A stretch of 38,336 bases of DNA, taken from contig JANXQL010000146.1 in the NCBI GenBank assembly GCA_025356815.1, forward strand, positions 1 to 38,336, given 5' to 3'. The notes beneath the pieces were generated by a model that saw only the letters and a list, made by a program, of their open reading frames with translations, was not told the DNA's origin and searched no databases. The position numbers and the translations under genes were made by a program. This DNA is from Pseudomonadota bacterium (GTDB lineage: Bacteria > Pseudomonadota > Gammaproteobacteria > Steroidobacterales > Steroidobacteraceae). Positions within the stretch are counted from its first letter, which is position 1. The number at the start of each line of letters is the position of its first letter. Positions 26,562 through 34,871 of the stretch are shown piece by piece.

Positions 26562-27298
26562 TGCGCCTGCGGCTACCCGGACTCGCTTGCGTGCTGCTCG
26601 CGGGCGTAACGCTCACGGGCTGTTCGCTGACGCGCCCCGAGGAGGATCCCGCGTTCGTCAAGGCGAGCGCCGTCGAGGGTCGCGTTGATCGCATCGAGCG
26701 GCAGAACGAGGCCGTTCTTGACCTGCAGCGACAGCTGGAGGCTGCACAGGTGGAGCAGCGCCGGCAGCGCGGCGACATCGAGGAGCTGCAGCACACGCTC
26801 AAGGCGATGCAGCAGCACGAACGGGACCTGTACGCGGACCTCGACAAGCGGCTCGGCGTGTTCGACGCGAAGCTGCAGGCGCAGGCCTCGGCCGGCGCCG
26901 CCGTCCCGGCGCCTACCGATCGCGATGCGTACCAGGCCGCGCTCGAGCGGCTCAAGGGGCGCGACTACAGCGGCGCCGAGCAGGCGCTGCAGAATTTCAT
27001 TGGCGCCTACCCGCAGAGCGCGCTGATCGACAACGCCAAGTACTGGATGGGGGAGGCCTACTACGTCGAGCACCGCTACGCCGAGGCGCTCGACGCGTTC
27101 CAGCGCGTGGTCAAGGAGCATCCCGACTCCCGCAAGCTGCCCGATGCGCTGCTGAAGGTCGGCTACTCCTACTATGAGCTGAAGCGCTATCGCGAGGCGC
27201 GCGAGGCGCTGGCTCGCCTCGTCAAGGGCTACGGCGACGCGCCGGCCGCGGCCGATGCCCGCGCGCGCCTCAAGCACATGGACGCTGAGCGCCGCTGA
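26561..27298 (+). CDS. cpoB: Cell-division coordinator CpoB (YbgF), predicted lipoprotein
   Basis: A 245-residue protein that couples Tol-Pal with peptidoglycan synthesis at the septum. After the signal sequence comes a coiled coil (about 40-100: RIERQNEAVLDLQRQLEAAQ and following). A TPR domain (about 125-245) follows, with three units including FIGAYPQSALIDNAKYWMGE and VVKEHPDSRKLPDALLKVGY. Unlike E. coli CpoB, the signal sequence ends in a lipobox-like VTLTGC, making Cys21 a candidate acylation site. The start overlaps the pal stop. Confidence 0.93.
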   Translation: MRLRLPGLACVLLAGVTLTGCSLTRPEEDPAFVKASAVEGRVDRIERQNEAVLDLQRQLEAAQVEQRRQRGDIEELQHTLKAMQQHERDLYADLDKRLGVFDAKLQAQASAGAAVPAPTDRDAYQAALERLKGRDYSGAEQALQNFIGAYPQSALIDNAKYWMGEAYYVEHRYAEALDAFQRVVKEHPDSRKLPDALLKVGYSYYELKRYREAREALARLVKGYGDAPAAADARARLKHMDAERR

Positions 27299-27300
27299 GC

Positions 27301-27975
27301 ATGTCCGCGGCGGCACGTGACACCCTCCCGGCGCAGCAGCGACTGCGGATCACCGAGCTGTTCCTGTCGCTGCAAGGGGAGGCCGACAGCGTCGGCTGGC
27401 CGACCGTGTTCGTGCGCCTGACCGGCTGCCCGCTGCGCTGCCATTACTGCGACACCGAATACGCCTTCTACGGCGGCCAGTGGCGCGCCATCGCCGATCT
27501 GGTCGACGAGGTGCGCGCCTTCGCTACCCTGCACGTCTGCGTGACCGGTGGCGAACCGCTCGCCCAGCCGAACGTTCACGCCCTGCTCAGCGCGCTGTGC
27601 GACGCGGGACATCGCGTCTCGCTCGAGACCAGCGGTGCGCTCGATGCCAGCGGCGTGGACGGGCGGGTCGTGCGCGTGCTTGACGTGAAGACGCCGGCGT
27701 CCGGCGAGAGCGGCCGCAACTTCCTTGCGAACCTCGACGCGCCACGCGCGACAGACCTCGTCAAGTTCGTGATCTGCGACCGGGCCGACTACGAGTGGTC
27801 GCGGGCGTTCGTCACCGAGCGCGGTCTGGCGGCGCGCGCGCAGGTGCTGTTCTCGCCCGGTCACGGTCGCGTGACGCCACGCCTGCTCGCCGACTGGATC
27901 CTCGCGGACCGGCTGCCGGTGCGCTTCCAGCTGCAGTTGCACAAGATCCTCTGGGGCGAGGAGCCCGGCCGATGA
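27301..27975 (+). CDS. queE: 7-carboxy-7-deazaguanine synthase QueE
   Basis: A 224-residue radical SAM enzyme that converts 6-carboxy-tetrahydropterin to 7-carboxy-7-deazaguanine in queuosine biosynthesis. The [4Fe-4S]/SAM motif is CPLRCHYC (Cys43, Cys47, Cys50), preceded by [29 protein letters not shown] is the SAM-binding GGEP motif, and the C-terminal LQLHKILWG is typical. It follows cpoB by two bases and overlaps queC by 4 bases. queD is not in the window. Confidence 0.95.
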   Translation: MSAAARDTLPAQQRLRITELFLSLQGEADSVGWPTVFVRLTGCPLRCHYCDTEYAFYGGQWRAIADLVDEVRAFATLHVCVTGGEPLAQPNVHALLSALCDAGHRVSLETSGALDASGVDGRVVRVLDVKTPASGESGRNFLANLDAPRATDLVKFVICDRADYEWSRAFVTERGLAARAQVLFSPGHGRVTPRLLADWILADRLPVRFQLQLHKILWGEEPGR

Positions 27976-28655
27976 GCGATCAGCGCGCAGTGGTGCTGCT
28001 CTCCGGCGGGCTCGATTCGGCGACGACGCTCGCGCTGGCGCGGGCCGAGCAGCGACGTTGCTACGCGCTGAGCTTCGACTATGGCCAGCGCCACCGCATC
28101 GAACTCGACGCTGCGCGGCGGGTGGCGCACTCGCTCAGCGCGGTTGAGCACCGGGTGCTCGAGATCGGCCTGGGCGGTATCGGTGGCTCGGCGCTGACCG
28201 ATCCGTTGATCGCCGTGCCGGAAGCTGCGAGCGAAGGTATCCCGGTGACGTACGTGCCGGCCCGCAACACGGTGTTCCTCGCGCTCGCGCTGGGCTGGGC
28301 CGAGGTGCTCGGCGCGCAGGAGATCTGGCTCGGCGTCAACGCCGTCGATTATTCGGGTTACCCGGACTGTCGGCCGGCGTTCATCGCCGCGTTCGAGACG
28401 CTGGCTAACCTTGCGACCCGCGTGGGCGTGGAGGGTGGGCGAATGCGCATCCGATCGCCCTTGATCGCGATGACCAAGGCCGAGATCATCACGGCCGGCA
28501 CCTCGCTCGGGGTCGACTACGCACTGACGATCTCGTGCTACCAGCCGGATTCGGCCGCTCGCGCCTGCGGCCGCTGCGACTCGTGCCGACTGCGGCGGGC
28601 GGGTTTCGAGGCTGCCACGCTTGCCGATCCCACCCAATATCAGGAACCCGCATGA
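27972..28655 (+). CDS. queC: 7-cyano-7-deazaguanine synthase QueC
   Basis: A 227-residue ATP-dependent enzyme that turns the QueE product into preQ0. The PP-loop LLSGGLDSA sits at residues 9-17, [20 protein letters not shown] is the family's central motif, and four cysteines in [20 protein letters not shown] bind zinc near the C-terminus. The ATG at 27972 overlaps the queE stop (ATGA); the longer open frame has no homology. The stop in turn overlaps the metalloprotease start by 4 bases. Confidence 0.96.
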   Translation: MSDQRAVVLLSGGLDSATTLALARAEQRRCYALSFDYGQRHRIELDAARRVAHSLSAVEHRVLEIGLGGIGGSALTDPLIAVPEAASEGIPVTYVPARNTVFLALALGWAEVLGAQEIWLGVNAVDYSGYPDCRPAFIAAFETLANLATRVGVEGGRMRIRSPLIAMTKAEIITAGTSLGVDYALTISCYQPDSAARACGRCDSCRLRRAGFEAATLADPTQYQEPA

Positions 28656-29497
28656 CCCGACTCGCTCGCCTGCCGCAGGCCCGGCCAAGGCACCTCGTCG
28701 GCGTTGCCATCGGCGCGCTGCTGTCGCTGGCGCTTGCCGCGTGTGCCACCGTCCAGACCACGGCCCCGGGGACGATCGGCATCGAACGACGTCAGCAGAT
28801 GCTGGTCAGCGAGCAGGAGATCGACGGGGCCGCCAGCGCGGCCTACGCGAAGGAGCTCGATACCGCCCGAGTGGCGGGCCACCTCAATACCGACCCGGCG
28901 CTGCTGGCGCGGGTACGCAGGATCAGCGAGCGGCTGATCCCGCAGACCGCCGTGTTCCGGCCCGATGCCCCGGCGTGGCCGTGGGACGTCAACGTGCAGG
29001 CGACGGCTGAACTCAACGCCTACTGCATGCCGGGCGGCAGGATCATGGTCTACTCCGGACTGGTCGAGAAGCTCGGGCTGTCGGACGCGGAACTGGCGGC
29101 CGTGATCGGCCATGAAATGGCCCACGCGCTGCGCGAGCACACCCGCGAGCGGGTCTCGCGCGCCTACGCGCAGGGGCTGGTGCTCGCCGGTGTCGCGGCA
29201 CTGACCGGCCTTGGACAGGCGGCGACCGAGCTTGCCGGGCGGGTCTCAGACGTGACCTTCCAGCTGCCCCACAGCCGCGCCCAGGAAGAGGAGGCGGACG
29301 TCATCGGGCTCGAACTGATGGCACGCGCCGGCTACGACCCGGACGCCGCGGTCAGCGTCTGGCGCAAGATGGCGGCGTCGGAGACGTCGGCCCCACCACA
29401 GTTCCTGAGCACCCATCCGTCCAGCGGCTCGCGCATCGAGGACCTGCAGGCCCGGGTGCCGGTCGTGCGGCCGTTGTATGAAGCCGCGCGCCACTAG
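28652..29497 (+). CDS. M48-family metalloprotease lipoprotein (LoiP/YcaL-like)
   Basis: A 281-residue zinc peptidase. The signal peptide ends in LALAAC with acylated Cys31, giving an envelope lipoprotein. The active site is [13 protein letters not shown] (His154, Glu155, His158), and the third ligand is Glu214 in [20 protein letters not shown]. The segment [19 protein letters not shown] is the edge-strand motif of Ste24/LoiP/BepA relatives, which degrade or refold damaged outer-membrane proteins. No TPR domain follows, so it resembles LoiP/YcaL rather than BepA. Start codon and queC stop overlap. Confidence 0.9.
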   Translation: MTRLARLPQARPRHLVGVAIGALLSLALAACATVQTTAPGTIGIERRQQMLVSEQEIDGAASAAYAKELDTARVAGHLNTDPALLARVRRISERLIPQTAVFRPDAPAWPWDVNVQATAELNAYCMPGGRIMVYSGLVEKLGLSDAELAAVIGHEMAHALREHTRERVSRAYAQGLVLAGVAALTGLGQAATELAGRVSDVTFQLPHSRAQEEEADVIGLELMARAGYDPDAAVSVWRKMAASETSAPPQFLSTHPSSGSRIEDLQARVPVVRPLYEAARH

Positions 29498-29691
29498 GCA
29501 ATCCGGCCCTGCTAGAATCCGCGGCCGTCGCGGCAGGGCGAGTGCCGACCGCTCGGACAGCCGGTGCTCGAGGTCGCTTTCGGGGCGGCTCTTTAGTTTT
29601 CTTTATCATCGAGTTGTGAGCGACATTTAGTCGTGGTCGAAGCTTGATCCAGGACCCTCTCCGGGGTGCTCAGGCGCAGCTGTCAGTTCGA

Positions 29692-29767
29692 GGGTCGGTA
29701 GCTCAGTCGGTAGAGCAGTGCCCTTTTAAGGCATTGGTCGTGGGTTCGAGCCCCACCCGACCCACCA
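29692..29767 (+). tRNA. tRNA-Lys (anticodon UUU)
   Basis: A complete 76-base cloverleaf. Acceptor GGGTCGG pairs with CCGACCC, the D arm is GCTC-AGTCGGTA-GAGC, and the anticodon stem GTGCC/GGCAT holds loop CTTTTAA with TTT at 29725-29727. The T arm is GTGGG-TTCGAGC-CCCAC. CCA is encoded at the 3' end. It lies on the same strand as the tol-pal-que genes. I see no repeat of its 3' end downstream that would mark an integrated element. Confidence 0.97.
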
Positions 29768-30270
29768 TTTCATGCCGAAACGATGCGTGCGCAGACACCG
29801 CGAGGCGTGCCGAGGACAGCGCGCGCCACGGCCGCTTCAAGGTCGCCACAACGCGCCGGCGCTGCAAGGGGCAGGGCCGCGCCGCCCTGCCGGCGCGACG
29901 CCCGAGTCGCTGTCGAAGGGCGCGACCGATGAAATCATATGAGTAATATCCTATGGTTGCGAAGGACATCTGCCGGGACTATCACCAGCTCGCGGGCCTC
30001 AGCAGCAGCGCTGCACCGTGCGCGACCAACCGTCATTGGAGCGGCTTTCCCGCCTCGCCACGGCGCCTCCGGATCCAGTGGGCATGCGGTGCTCCTGTCT
30101 GCTACCTTCGGCGCGCGGGTCGGTGACGCGGAGCCACCCCATAACGCAATGATAATCATGAGGTTGTGGGTAATACATGCGGTCATGGTCAGGGTATTGA
30201 ACTGCGTCGCCCGGGGGCTGTCACCGCGCGCCACGCTGTTCGACGGCTCGGGCTAGCGCGGGAGAGACGG
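29768..30270. other. Intergenic region after tRNA-Lys
   Basis: About 500 bases with no gene I can support. It contains a GC-rich perfect hairpin GGCAGGGC-N6-GCCCTGCC at 29870-29891, possibly part of the tRNA transcript's 3' end though it lacks a T run. It also holds AT-rich patches around 29930-29960 and 30141-30205 that stand out against the GC-rich background and probably contain the promoter of the next gene. Confidence 0.5.
30145..30163. promoter_or_regulatory. Fur-box-like palindrome
   Basis: The core AATGATAATCAT (30148-30159) matches the central 12 bases of the 19-base Fur consensus exactly and includes the perfect palindrome ATGATAATCAT. By my alignment 13 of 19 positions agree; the outer arms are poor. 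It lies about 110 bases before the GTG of the kinase-M23-lyase gene. Iron control of that gene is a hypothesis only. Confidence 0.35.
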
Positions 30271-33200
30271 GTGCCTGGCATTTCCTTTCGTTCGGACGAC
30301 GCAACGCTCGACCACGGCTGGATCGCCAGCACCCTGGATCGTCACTACGGCATCACGGGCGATCTGGTCGATCTTCCCGGCGAGTACGACCTCAACGTCG
30401 CGGTCGACTGCGACGGTCAGCGGCGCTACGTCTTCAAGATCATGCGCGCCGACTGCGATCTCGGCCTCGCCGACCTGCAGTGCCGTGCGCTCGAGCACGT
30501 GCGCGCGGCCGATCCCGCCGTGCCGGTACCGGTGGTTGTCACGGCGCGTGACGGCACGCGCATCGTCTCGGTGGCGACACCGGGCGGGGGCGTGCGCCTG
30601 GCCTGGCTCATCACGGCGCTTCCGGGCTGCCTGTACGCGCACGTCCGGCCGCAGAACGCGGCGCTGGTGCGGTCCGTCGGCGCCGCGCTGGGTCGCCTGG
30701 ACATGGCGCTGCAGGGCTATTCACACGCAGCGCTGGAGCGCCCATCGAAATGGAACCTCGCCTCGGCGGGCTGGATTGTCGAGCACCTCGAGGCGATCGC
30801 AGGCGATCGACGGCGCGCGCTGATCGCCACGATCGGGACGCGCTTTCGCAACGAGCTGTCGGCGCGCCTCGCGCAGCTGCCGAGCGCCCCGATCCACAAC
30901 GATCTCAACGACTACAACCTGTTGATCGCGCCGACCGCCGACGGCACGCTCGGCGTGTCGGGGCTGATTGATTTTGGCGACCTCGCCAGCGGCGCGCGGG
31001 TGTCCGAGATCGCGATCGCCGCGGCCTATCTCGTACTCGACCAGCCGCGTCCTATCGAGATCCTCGCCGCGTTCGTCGCGGGCTATCACGCCGTCTGGCC
31101 GCTCGCCGAGACGGAACTGGCGCTGATCTACCCGTTGCTGCTGACACGGCTGGCCGTCAGCGTCACCAACAGTGCGCTGGGCAAGCGGGCTCGGCCCGAG
31201 GATGCGTACGTCACGGTCTCCGAGCGCGGCGCGTGGGCCTTCCTTGAGGACTCCGAGCGCTACCCGGCCGAGTGGGTCCTCGCGGCGCTGCGCCGCGCCG
31301 TCGGGCTGCCCGGCTTTGCGCACGCGGCCCACGTGCTGCAGTGGCTGGCGCGTGCCGACGTGCGGCCCGTCATCGACGTGGACCTCGGTGCCGCCAGCAT
31401 CCTGGATATCAGCATCGACGGGCCGGCCTCGCCCGACGATCCACAGGCCTTCGACATGGCGGCGCTGGAGGCGCATGTGCGCCGTGCGATGCGAGCCGGC
31501 GGGGCGGCGATCGGCCGATATGCCGAGCCGCGACTGATCTATGCCGGGGAGGCTTTCATCCGGCAGACGCCCGCCGGCGCCGTGCGACGCACCGTGCACC
31601 TGGGTGTGGACGTGTTCGTGCCAGAAGGCACCGCGGTGCACGCGCCGTGGGACGGCGTGGTGGTCGACGTCGCCGTGCGCGACGCGTCGCTCGACTATGG
31701 CGGCGTCGTCGCACTCGAGCACCGCACCAACCTGGGCGTTGCGTTCTACACGCTCTTCGGACATCTCGCCCACGAGGTGACCGCTCGCCTGGTCCCTGGC
31801 CAAAGCGTACGTGCCGGGGAGGTGATCGGGCTGATCGGCGGCCCGGACGAAAACGGCGCCTGGCCGAGTCACCTGCATCTGCAGCTGGGCCTCACCCACT
31901 TCGGTCGTGGCGTCGACTGGCCAGGCGTCGCCGATCCCGACGAGCTCGAGGGCTGGCTCGAATGTTATCCGAACCCGGCCGTCCTGCTGGGCCTGGCGTC
32001 GACTGCGGTCGATGGCCGTCCGCGCCCCGAGCAGCAACTGCGCGCCGAGCGGTGCACGCGCTTCGCGCGCAACCTGAAGACCTCCTACGCGCGCCCGATC
32101 GTGGCGGTGCGCGGCTCGAAGCACTTCCTGTTCGACGCCTACGGTCGGGAATACCTCGACGCCTACAACAATGTCCCGCAGCTGGGCCACTGTCATCCTC
32201 GGCTCGTGCGCGTGCTCGCAGAGCAGGCTCGCCTGCTCAACACCAACACACGCTACCTGCATGAGACCCACCTCGCCTACGGCGAGGCCCTCGCGGCGTG
32301 CTTTCCCGCGCCGCTGGAGGTGTGCTTCTTCGTCAACTCCGGCAGCGAGGCGAACGAGCTGGCGCTGCGGCTGGCACGCGCCCGCACCGGCGCGCGTGAC
32401 ACGATCGTGCTGGAGGAGGGCTATCACGGCAACACCAATGCCGCGATCGCGATCAGCCACTACAAGTTCGCAGGCCCTGGCGGCACCGGGCAGCAGCCGT
32501 GGGTGCATGTCGCGCCGCTGCCGGATGTCTATCGCGGTTTCCACCGCGACGAAGATGCCGGCGCGCGCTATGCCGAGGGCGTCCTTGAGCTGCTTCGCAA
32601 GATAGACGCCCGCGGCGGCAGGGTCGCGGCTTTCCTGTGCGAGACGTTTCCCAGCGTGGGCGGGCAGATCGTCCTGCCAGCCGGCTACCTGGCGCGCGTC
32701 TATGCGGCGGTGCGCGGGGCGGGGGGCGTGTGCATCGCCGACGAGGTGCAGACCGGCTTCGGCCGTCTGGGCGAATGGCGCTTCGGCTTCGAGGCGCAGC
32801 AGGTCATCCCGGATATCGTCGTGCTGGGCAAGCCCATCGGCAACGGCTTTCCGCTGGGCGCGGTGGTCACGACCCGTGCAATCGCCGACGCGTTCTCAAA
32901 CGGCATGGAGTTCTTCAGCACCTTCGGGGGCAGCACGCTTGCCTGCGCCGTGGGGCTGGAGGTGCTGAGCATCGTACGCGACGAAGACGTTCAGGCGAAC
33001 GCCGAGCGCGTGGGACGGCGTCTCAAGCAGGCGTTGTGCGAGCTGGCAGCGGAGTTTCCGGTCATCGGCGATGTGCGCGGGGCGGGGCTGTTCCTCGGCA
33101 TTGACCTTGTCGACGAGCGCGCGCTGCGCACGCCGGCGACGCGCGCGGCCGCGTACGTGGTCGAGCGACTTCGCGAGCATCGCGTGCTGATCGGGACCGA

Positions 33201-33324
33201 GGGGCACCACCACAACGTGCTCAAGGTGCGTCCGCCACTGACTTTCGACGACACCGCAGCCGCGCGCTTTGTGCACTGCCTGCGTGGCGTGCTCGCGGAG
33301 CGGGACGCGCAGCCTGCGCACTGA
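30271..33324 (+). CDS. Fusion: APH-fold kinase, M23 peptidase domain, class III PLP enzyme
   Basis: A 1017-residue three-domain protein. Residues about 1-340 form an aminoglycoside-phosphotransferase-fold kinase with [12 protein letters not shown] (His209, Asp211, Asn216) and [10 protein letters not shown] (Asp234). About 420-560 is an M23/LytM-like domain with intact zinc ligands His443-x3-Asp447 and HLH 534-536. About 590-1010 is a class III aminotransferase-fold domain with [42 protein letters not shown] and PLP-binding Lys854 in [13 protein letters not shown]. The outer domains resemble hydroxylysine kinase and the phospholyases acting on phosphohydroxylysine or phosphoethanolamine. The protein may therefore phosphorylate an amino alcohol and then eliminate phosphate and ammonia. 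No signal peptide is visible, so the M23 role is puzzling. The GTG start has GGGAGA upstream. Confidence 0.88.
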   Translation: MPGISFRSDDATLDHGWIASTLDRHYGITGDLVDLPGEYDLNVAVDCDGQRRYVFKIMRADCDLGLADLQCRALEHVRAADPAVPVPVVVTARDGTRIVSVATPGGGVRLAWLITALPGCLYAHVRPQNAALVRSVGAALGRLDMALQGYSHAALERPSKWNLASAGWIVEHLEAIAGDRRRALIATIGTRFRNELSARLAQLPSAPIHNDLNDYNLLIAPTADGTLGVSGLIDFGDLASGARVSEIAIAAAYLVLDQPRPIEILAAFVAGYHAVWPLAETELALIYPLLLTRLAVSVTNSALGKRARPEDAYVTVSERGAWAFLEDSERYPAEWVLAALRRAVGLPGFAHAAHVLQWLARADVRPVIDVDLGAASILDISIDGPASPDDPQAFDMAALEAHVRRAMRAGGAAIGRYAEPRLIYAGEAFIRQTPAGAVRRTVHLGVDVFVPEGTAVHAPWDGVVVDVAVRDASLDYGGVVALEHRTNLGVAFYTLFGHLAHEVTARLVPGQSVRAGEVIGLIGGPDENGAWPSHLHLQLGLTHFGRGVDWPGVADPDELEGWLECYPNPAVLLGLASTAVDGRPRPEQQLRAERCTRFARNLKTSYARPIVAVRGSKHFLFDAYGREYLDAYNNVPQLGHCHPRLVRVLAEQARLLNTNTRYLHETHLAYGEALAACFPAPLEVCFFVNSGSEANELALRLARARTGARDTIVLEEGYHGNTNAAIAISHYKFAGPGGTGQQPWVHVAPLPDVYRGFHRDEDAGARYAEGVLELLRKIDARGGRVAAFLCETFPSVGGQIVLPAGYLARVYAAVRGAGGVCIADEVQTGFGRLGEWRFGFEAQQVIPDIVVLGKPIGNGFPLGAVVTTRAIADAFSNGMEFFSTFGGSTLACAVGLEVLSIVRDEDVQANAERVGRRLKQALCELAAEFPVIGDVRGAGLFLGIDLVDERALRTPATRAAAYVVERLREHRVLIGTEGHHHNVLKVRPPLTFDDTAAARFVHCLRGVLAERDAQPAH

Positions 33325-33639
33325 GGGCATGGCGCCGCACCGGCGTGAGTGGATCGCCCCGGGTTCGATGGCAAGGCTCGGGCGGTGGACGCGGGTCGAC
33401 GATACCCGGCGGCGGGTGTCGAGGTGGCGAGGGCGTCGTCTGACGCCGGCGCGCGGCGGGGGGCAGTCAAGCTCGACCGGGCGCCGCGGCCGGTTCAGCC
33501 ATGCCGTTCAACGATGTCGAAGGCGGTACCATCAGCCCATACGGCCCGCCGACCATGGGCGCCGCCGGGGTTGTGCAGCGCGCCCACGCGCGCCGGCACC
33601 GCTCACACGGAGTTCCATGAATCTCATTGAAACAAGGGA
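33325..33639. other. Intergenic, nothing recognised
   Basis: About 315 bases with no recognisable gene on either strand. At its end an eight-codon frame (ATG 33617, MNLIETRD) terminates on a TGA overlapping the TTG start of the next gene. I cannot tell whether it is translated. Confidence 0.4.
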
Positions 33640-34332
33640 TTGAAGGCCATTTCTAACCTTGAACCAAATCACCCGACAGTCGTCCCGAAGGCGAGCGGAT
33701 ATACGCCCTTCGAGGAGCGGCTGCACAGCGCGAGTCACGCGCTGGGGTTCTTCGCCAGCATCGCGGCGGTGGCCTGGCTTGCGCTGACCGCGCTCCGCTA
33801 CGGAGACGGTTGGCGCCTGCTCGGCGGGCTCGTGTTCGGCTTTGGCGCGATGCTGATGCTCGGCACCTCGACGCTCTATCACGCCTCCCGCGCCCCCCGG
33901 ACCCGGGCTTACCTTCGGGCGGCCGACCACTCGGCGATCTACCTGCTGATCGCAGCGACCTACACGCCGTTCACTATCTCGGTGTTGCGCGGCCCGTGGG
34001 GCTGGGGCCTGTTCGGGACCGTCTGGACCATGGCCATCGTCGGGATCGTGTTGCGCACGACCGGCTGGGTGCGGCTGCGTGGCTTCTCAACCGTGCTGTA
34101 CCTGACAATGGGCTGGCTGGTCGTGGCGGGATTTCGGCAGGTGGCCGCGAGCCTCAGCACGGACGAGTTGCGCTGGCTGATCGCAGGCGGACTTGCCTAT
34201 ACCGCAGGCGTGCCTTTCTACATCTGGAAGCGACGGGAGTACACGCACGCCGTCTGGCATCTGTTCGTGCTCGCCGGCGTCGGGTGCCACTACGTCGCCG
34301 TGCTGAGCCTGATGAGGCTGCCCGGACACTGA
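33640..34332 (+). CDS. PAQR/hemolysin III family membrane protein
   Basis: A 230-residue protein with seven predicted membrane helices, related to hemolysin III/YqfA and eukaryotic PAQR receptors. Conserved pieces are FEERLHSASHALGFFAS, LGTSTLYHASRAPRTRAYLR (His and following DHS), and the C-terminal THAVWHLFVLAGVGCHYVAV, whose histidines bind zinc in PAQR proteins. The name hemolysin is historical; an inner-membrane role in lipid or membrane homeostasis is more likely. The only in-frame start before the first conserved block is TTG at 33640, with AAGGGA directly before it, so the start is uncertain. Confidence 0.88.
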   Translation: MKAISNLEPNHPTVVPKASGYTPFEERLHSASHALGFFASIAAVAWLALTALRYGDGWRLLGGLVFGFGAMLMLGTSTLYHASRAPRTRAYLRAADHSAIYLLIAATYTPFTISVLRGPWGWGLFGTVWTMAIVGIVLRTTGWVRLRGFSTVLYLTMGWLVVAGFRQVAASLSTDELRWLIAGGLAYTAGVPFYIWKRREYTHAVWHLFVLAGVGCHYVAVLSLMRLPGH

Positions 34333-34349
34333 TCAGCCCGGCCGTGGGG

Positions 34350-34556
34350 TCATCCGCCGAAGCTGCCATTGCCAAAGACCAGCGCGAGGCCAAACCACAG
34401 GCAGCCGAGGCCCATGCCCCACTTGAAGGCCGTATCGGCGAGCGCCGTCTTGGACCAGCGGCCGCCCGGCCGCTCTTGGCGACGGACGACGCCGTTGCCG
34501 AAGGCGAGGATCAGCACCGAAAGTACCAAAAGCACGGCTCCTGCGGCTCGCTCCAT
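34350..34556 (-). CDS. Small two-helix membrane protein
   Basis: A 68-residue protein with two hydrophobic helices (AAGAVLLVLSVLILAFGNGV and KWGMGLGCLWFGLALVFGNG) joined by a basic cytoplasmic-type loop VRRQERPGGRWSK. GGGGGA lies a few bases before the ATG at 34556, supporting translation. No family is recognised. It converges on the PAQR gene (stops 18 bases apart) and diverges from the adhesin. Confidence 0.6.
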   Translation of the reverse strand: MERAAGAVLLVLSVLILAFGNGVVRRQERPGGRWSKTALADTAFKWGMGLGCLWFGLALVFGNGSFGG

Positions 34557-34871
34557 CGCTGTCCCCCGTCGGCCCCAAGCGGGGCGAGCCCATTTTCGAG
34601 TGCGCGTCGCCGCCGTGCAAGCCCGCGGCGGCCTTCCATAACCGGTGAGCCGGGCCAGAGTGTGAACTGGCGCTCAATCTCGACATCCGCGTACGTGATA
34701 CCCGACGCAGCCCTGTCTGTCTGCCGCGGGCGACAGTAGCGCGCAAGAAGATCGCGAACCGCTCGCTGCCGCATGCCGACCCGAAGGTGCCCGAGTCGCC
34801 CCGCGACCGGCGCGAGCGGTGGCGTCATGCCGCTGCGACAGACCACTTCCGAAGGACAAGGACGCCTCACC
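34557..34871. other. Divergent intergenic region upstream of the adhesin
   Basis: About 315 bases between the small membrane protein and the adhesin, reading outward on both sides, so promoters for both should lie here. I see no convincing boxes, operator or ORF. An in-frame ATG at 34827 would extend the adhesin N-terminus by 15 residues. Confidence 0.4.

Noticed and set aside
29870-29891. GC-rich hairpin as an intrinsic terminator
   Set aside because: The 8-bp stem is perfect but is followed by GC-rich sequence instead of a T run.
29939-30256. 105-codon ORF between tRNA-Lys and the fusion gene
   Set aside because: No ribosome binding site, no recognisable domain, and it crosses the likely promoter region of the downstream gene.
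29692-30270. tRNA-Lys as an integration site for a mobile element
   Set aside because: No copy of the tRNA 3' end and no integrase gene were found downstream in the window.
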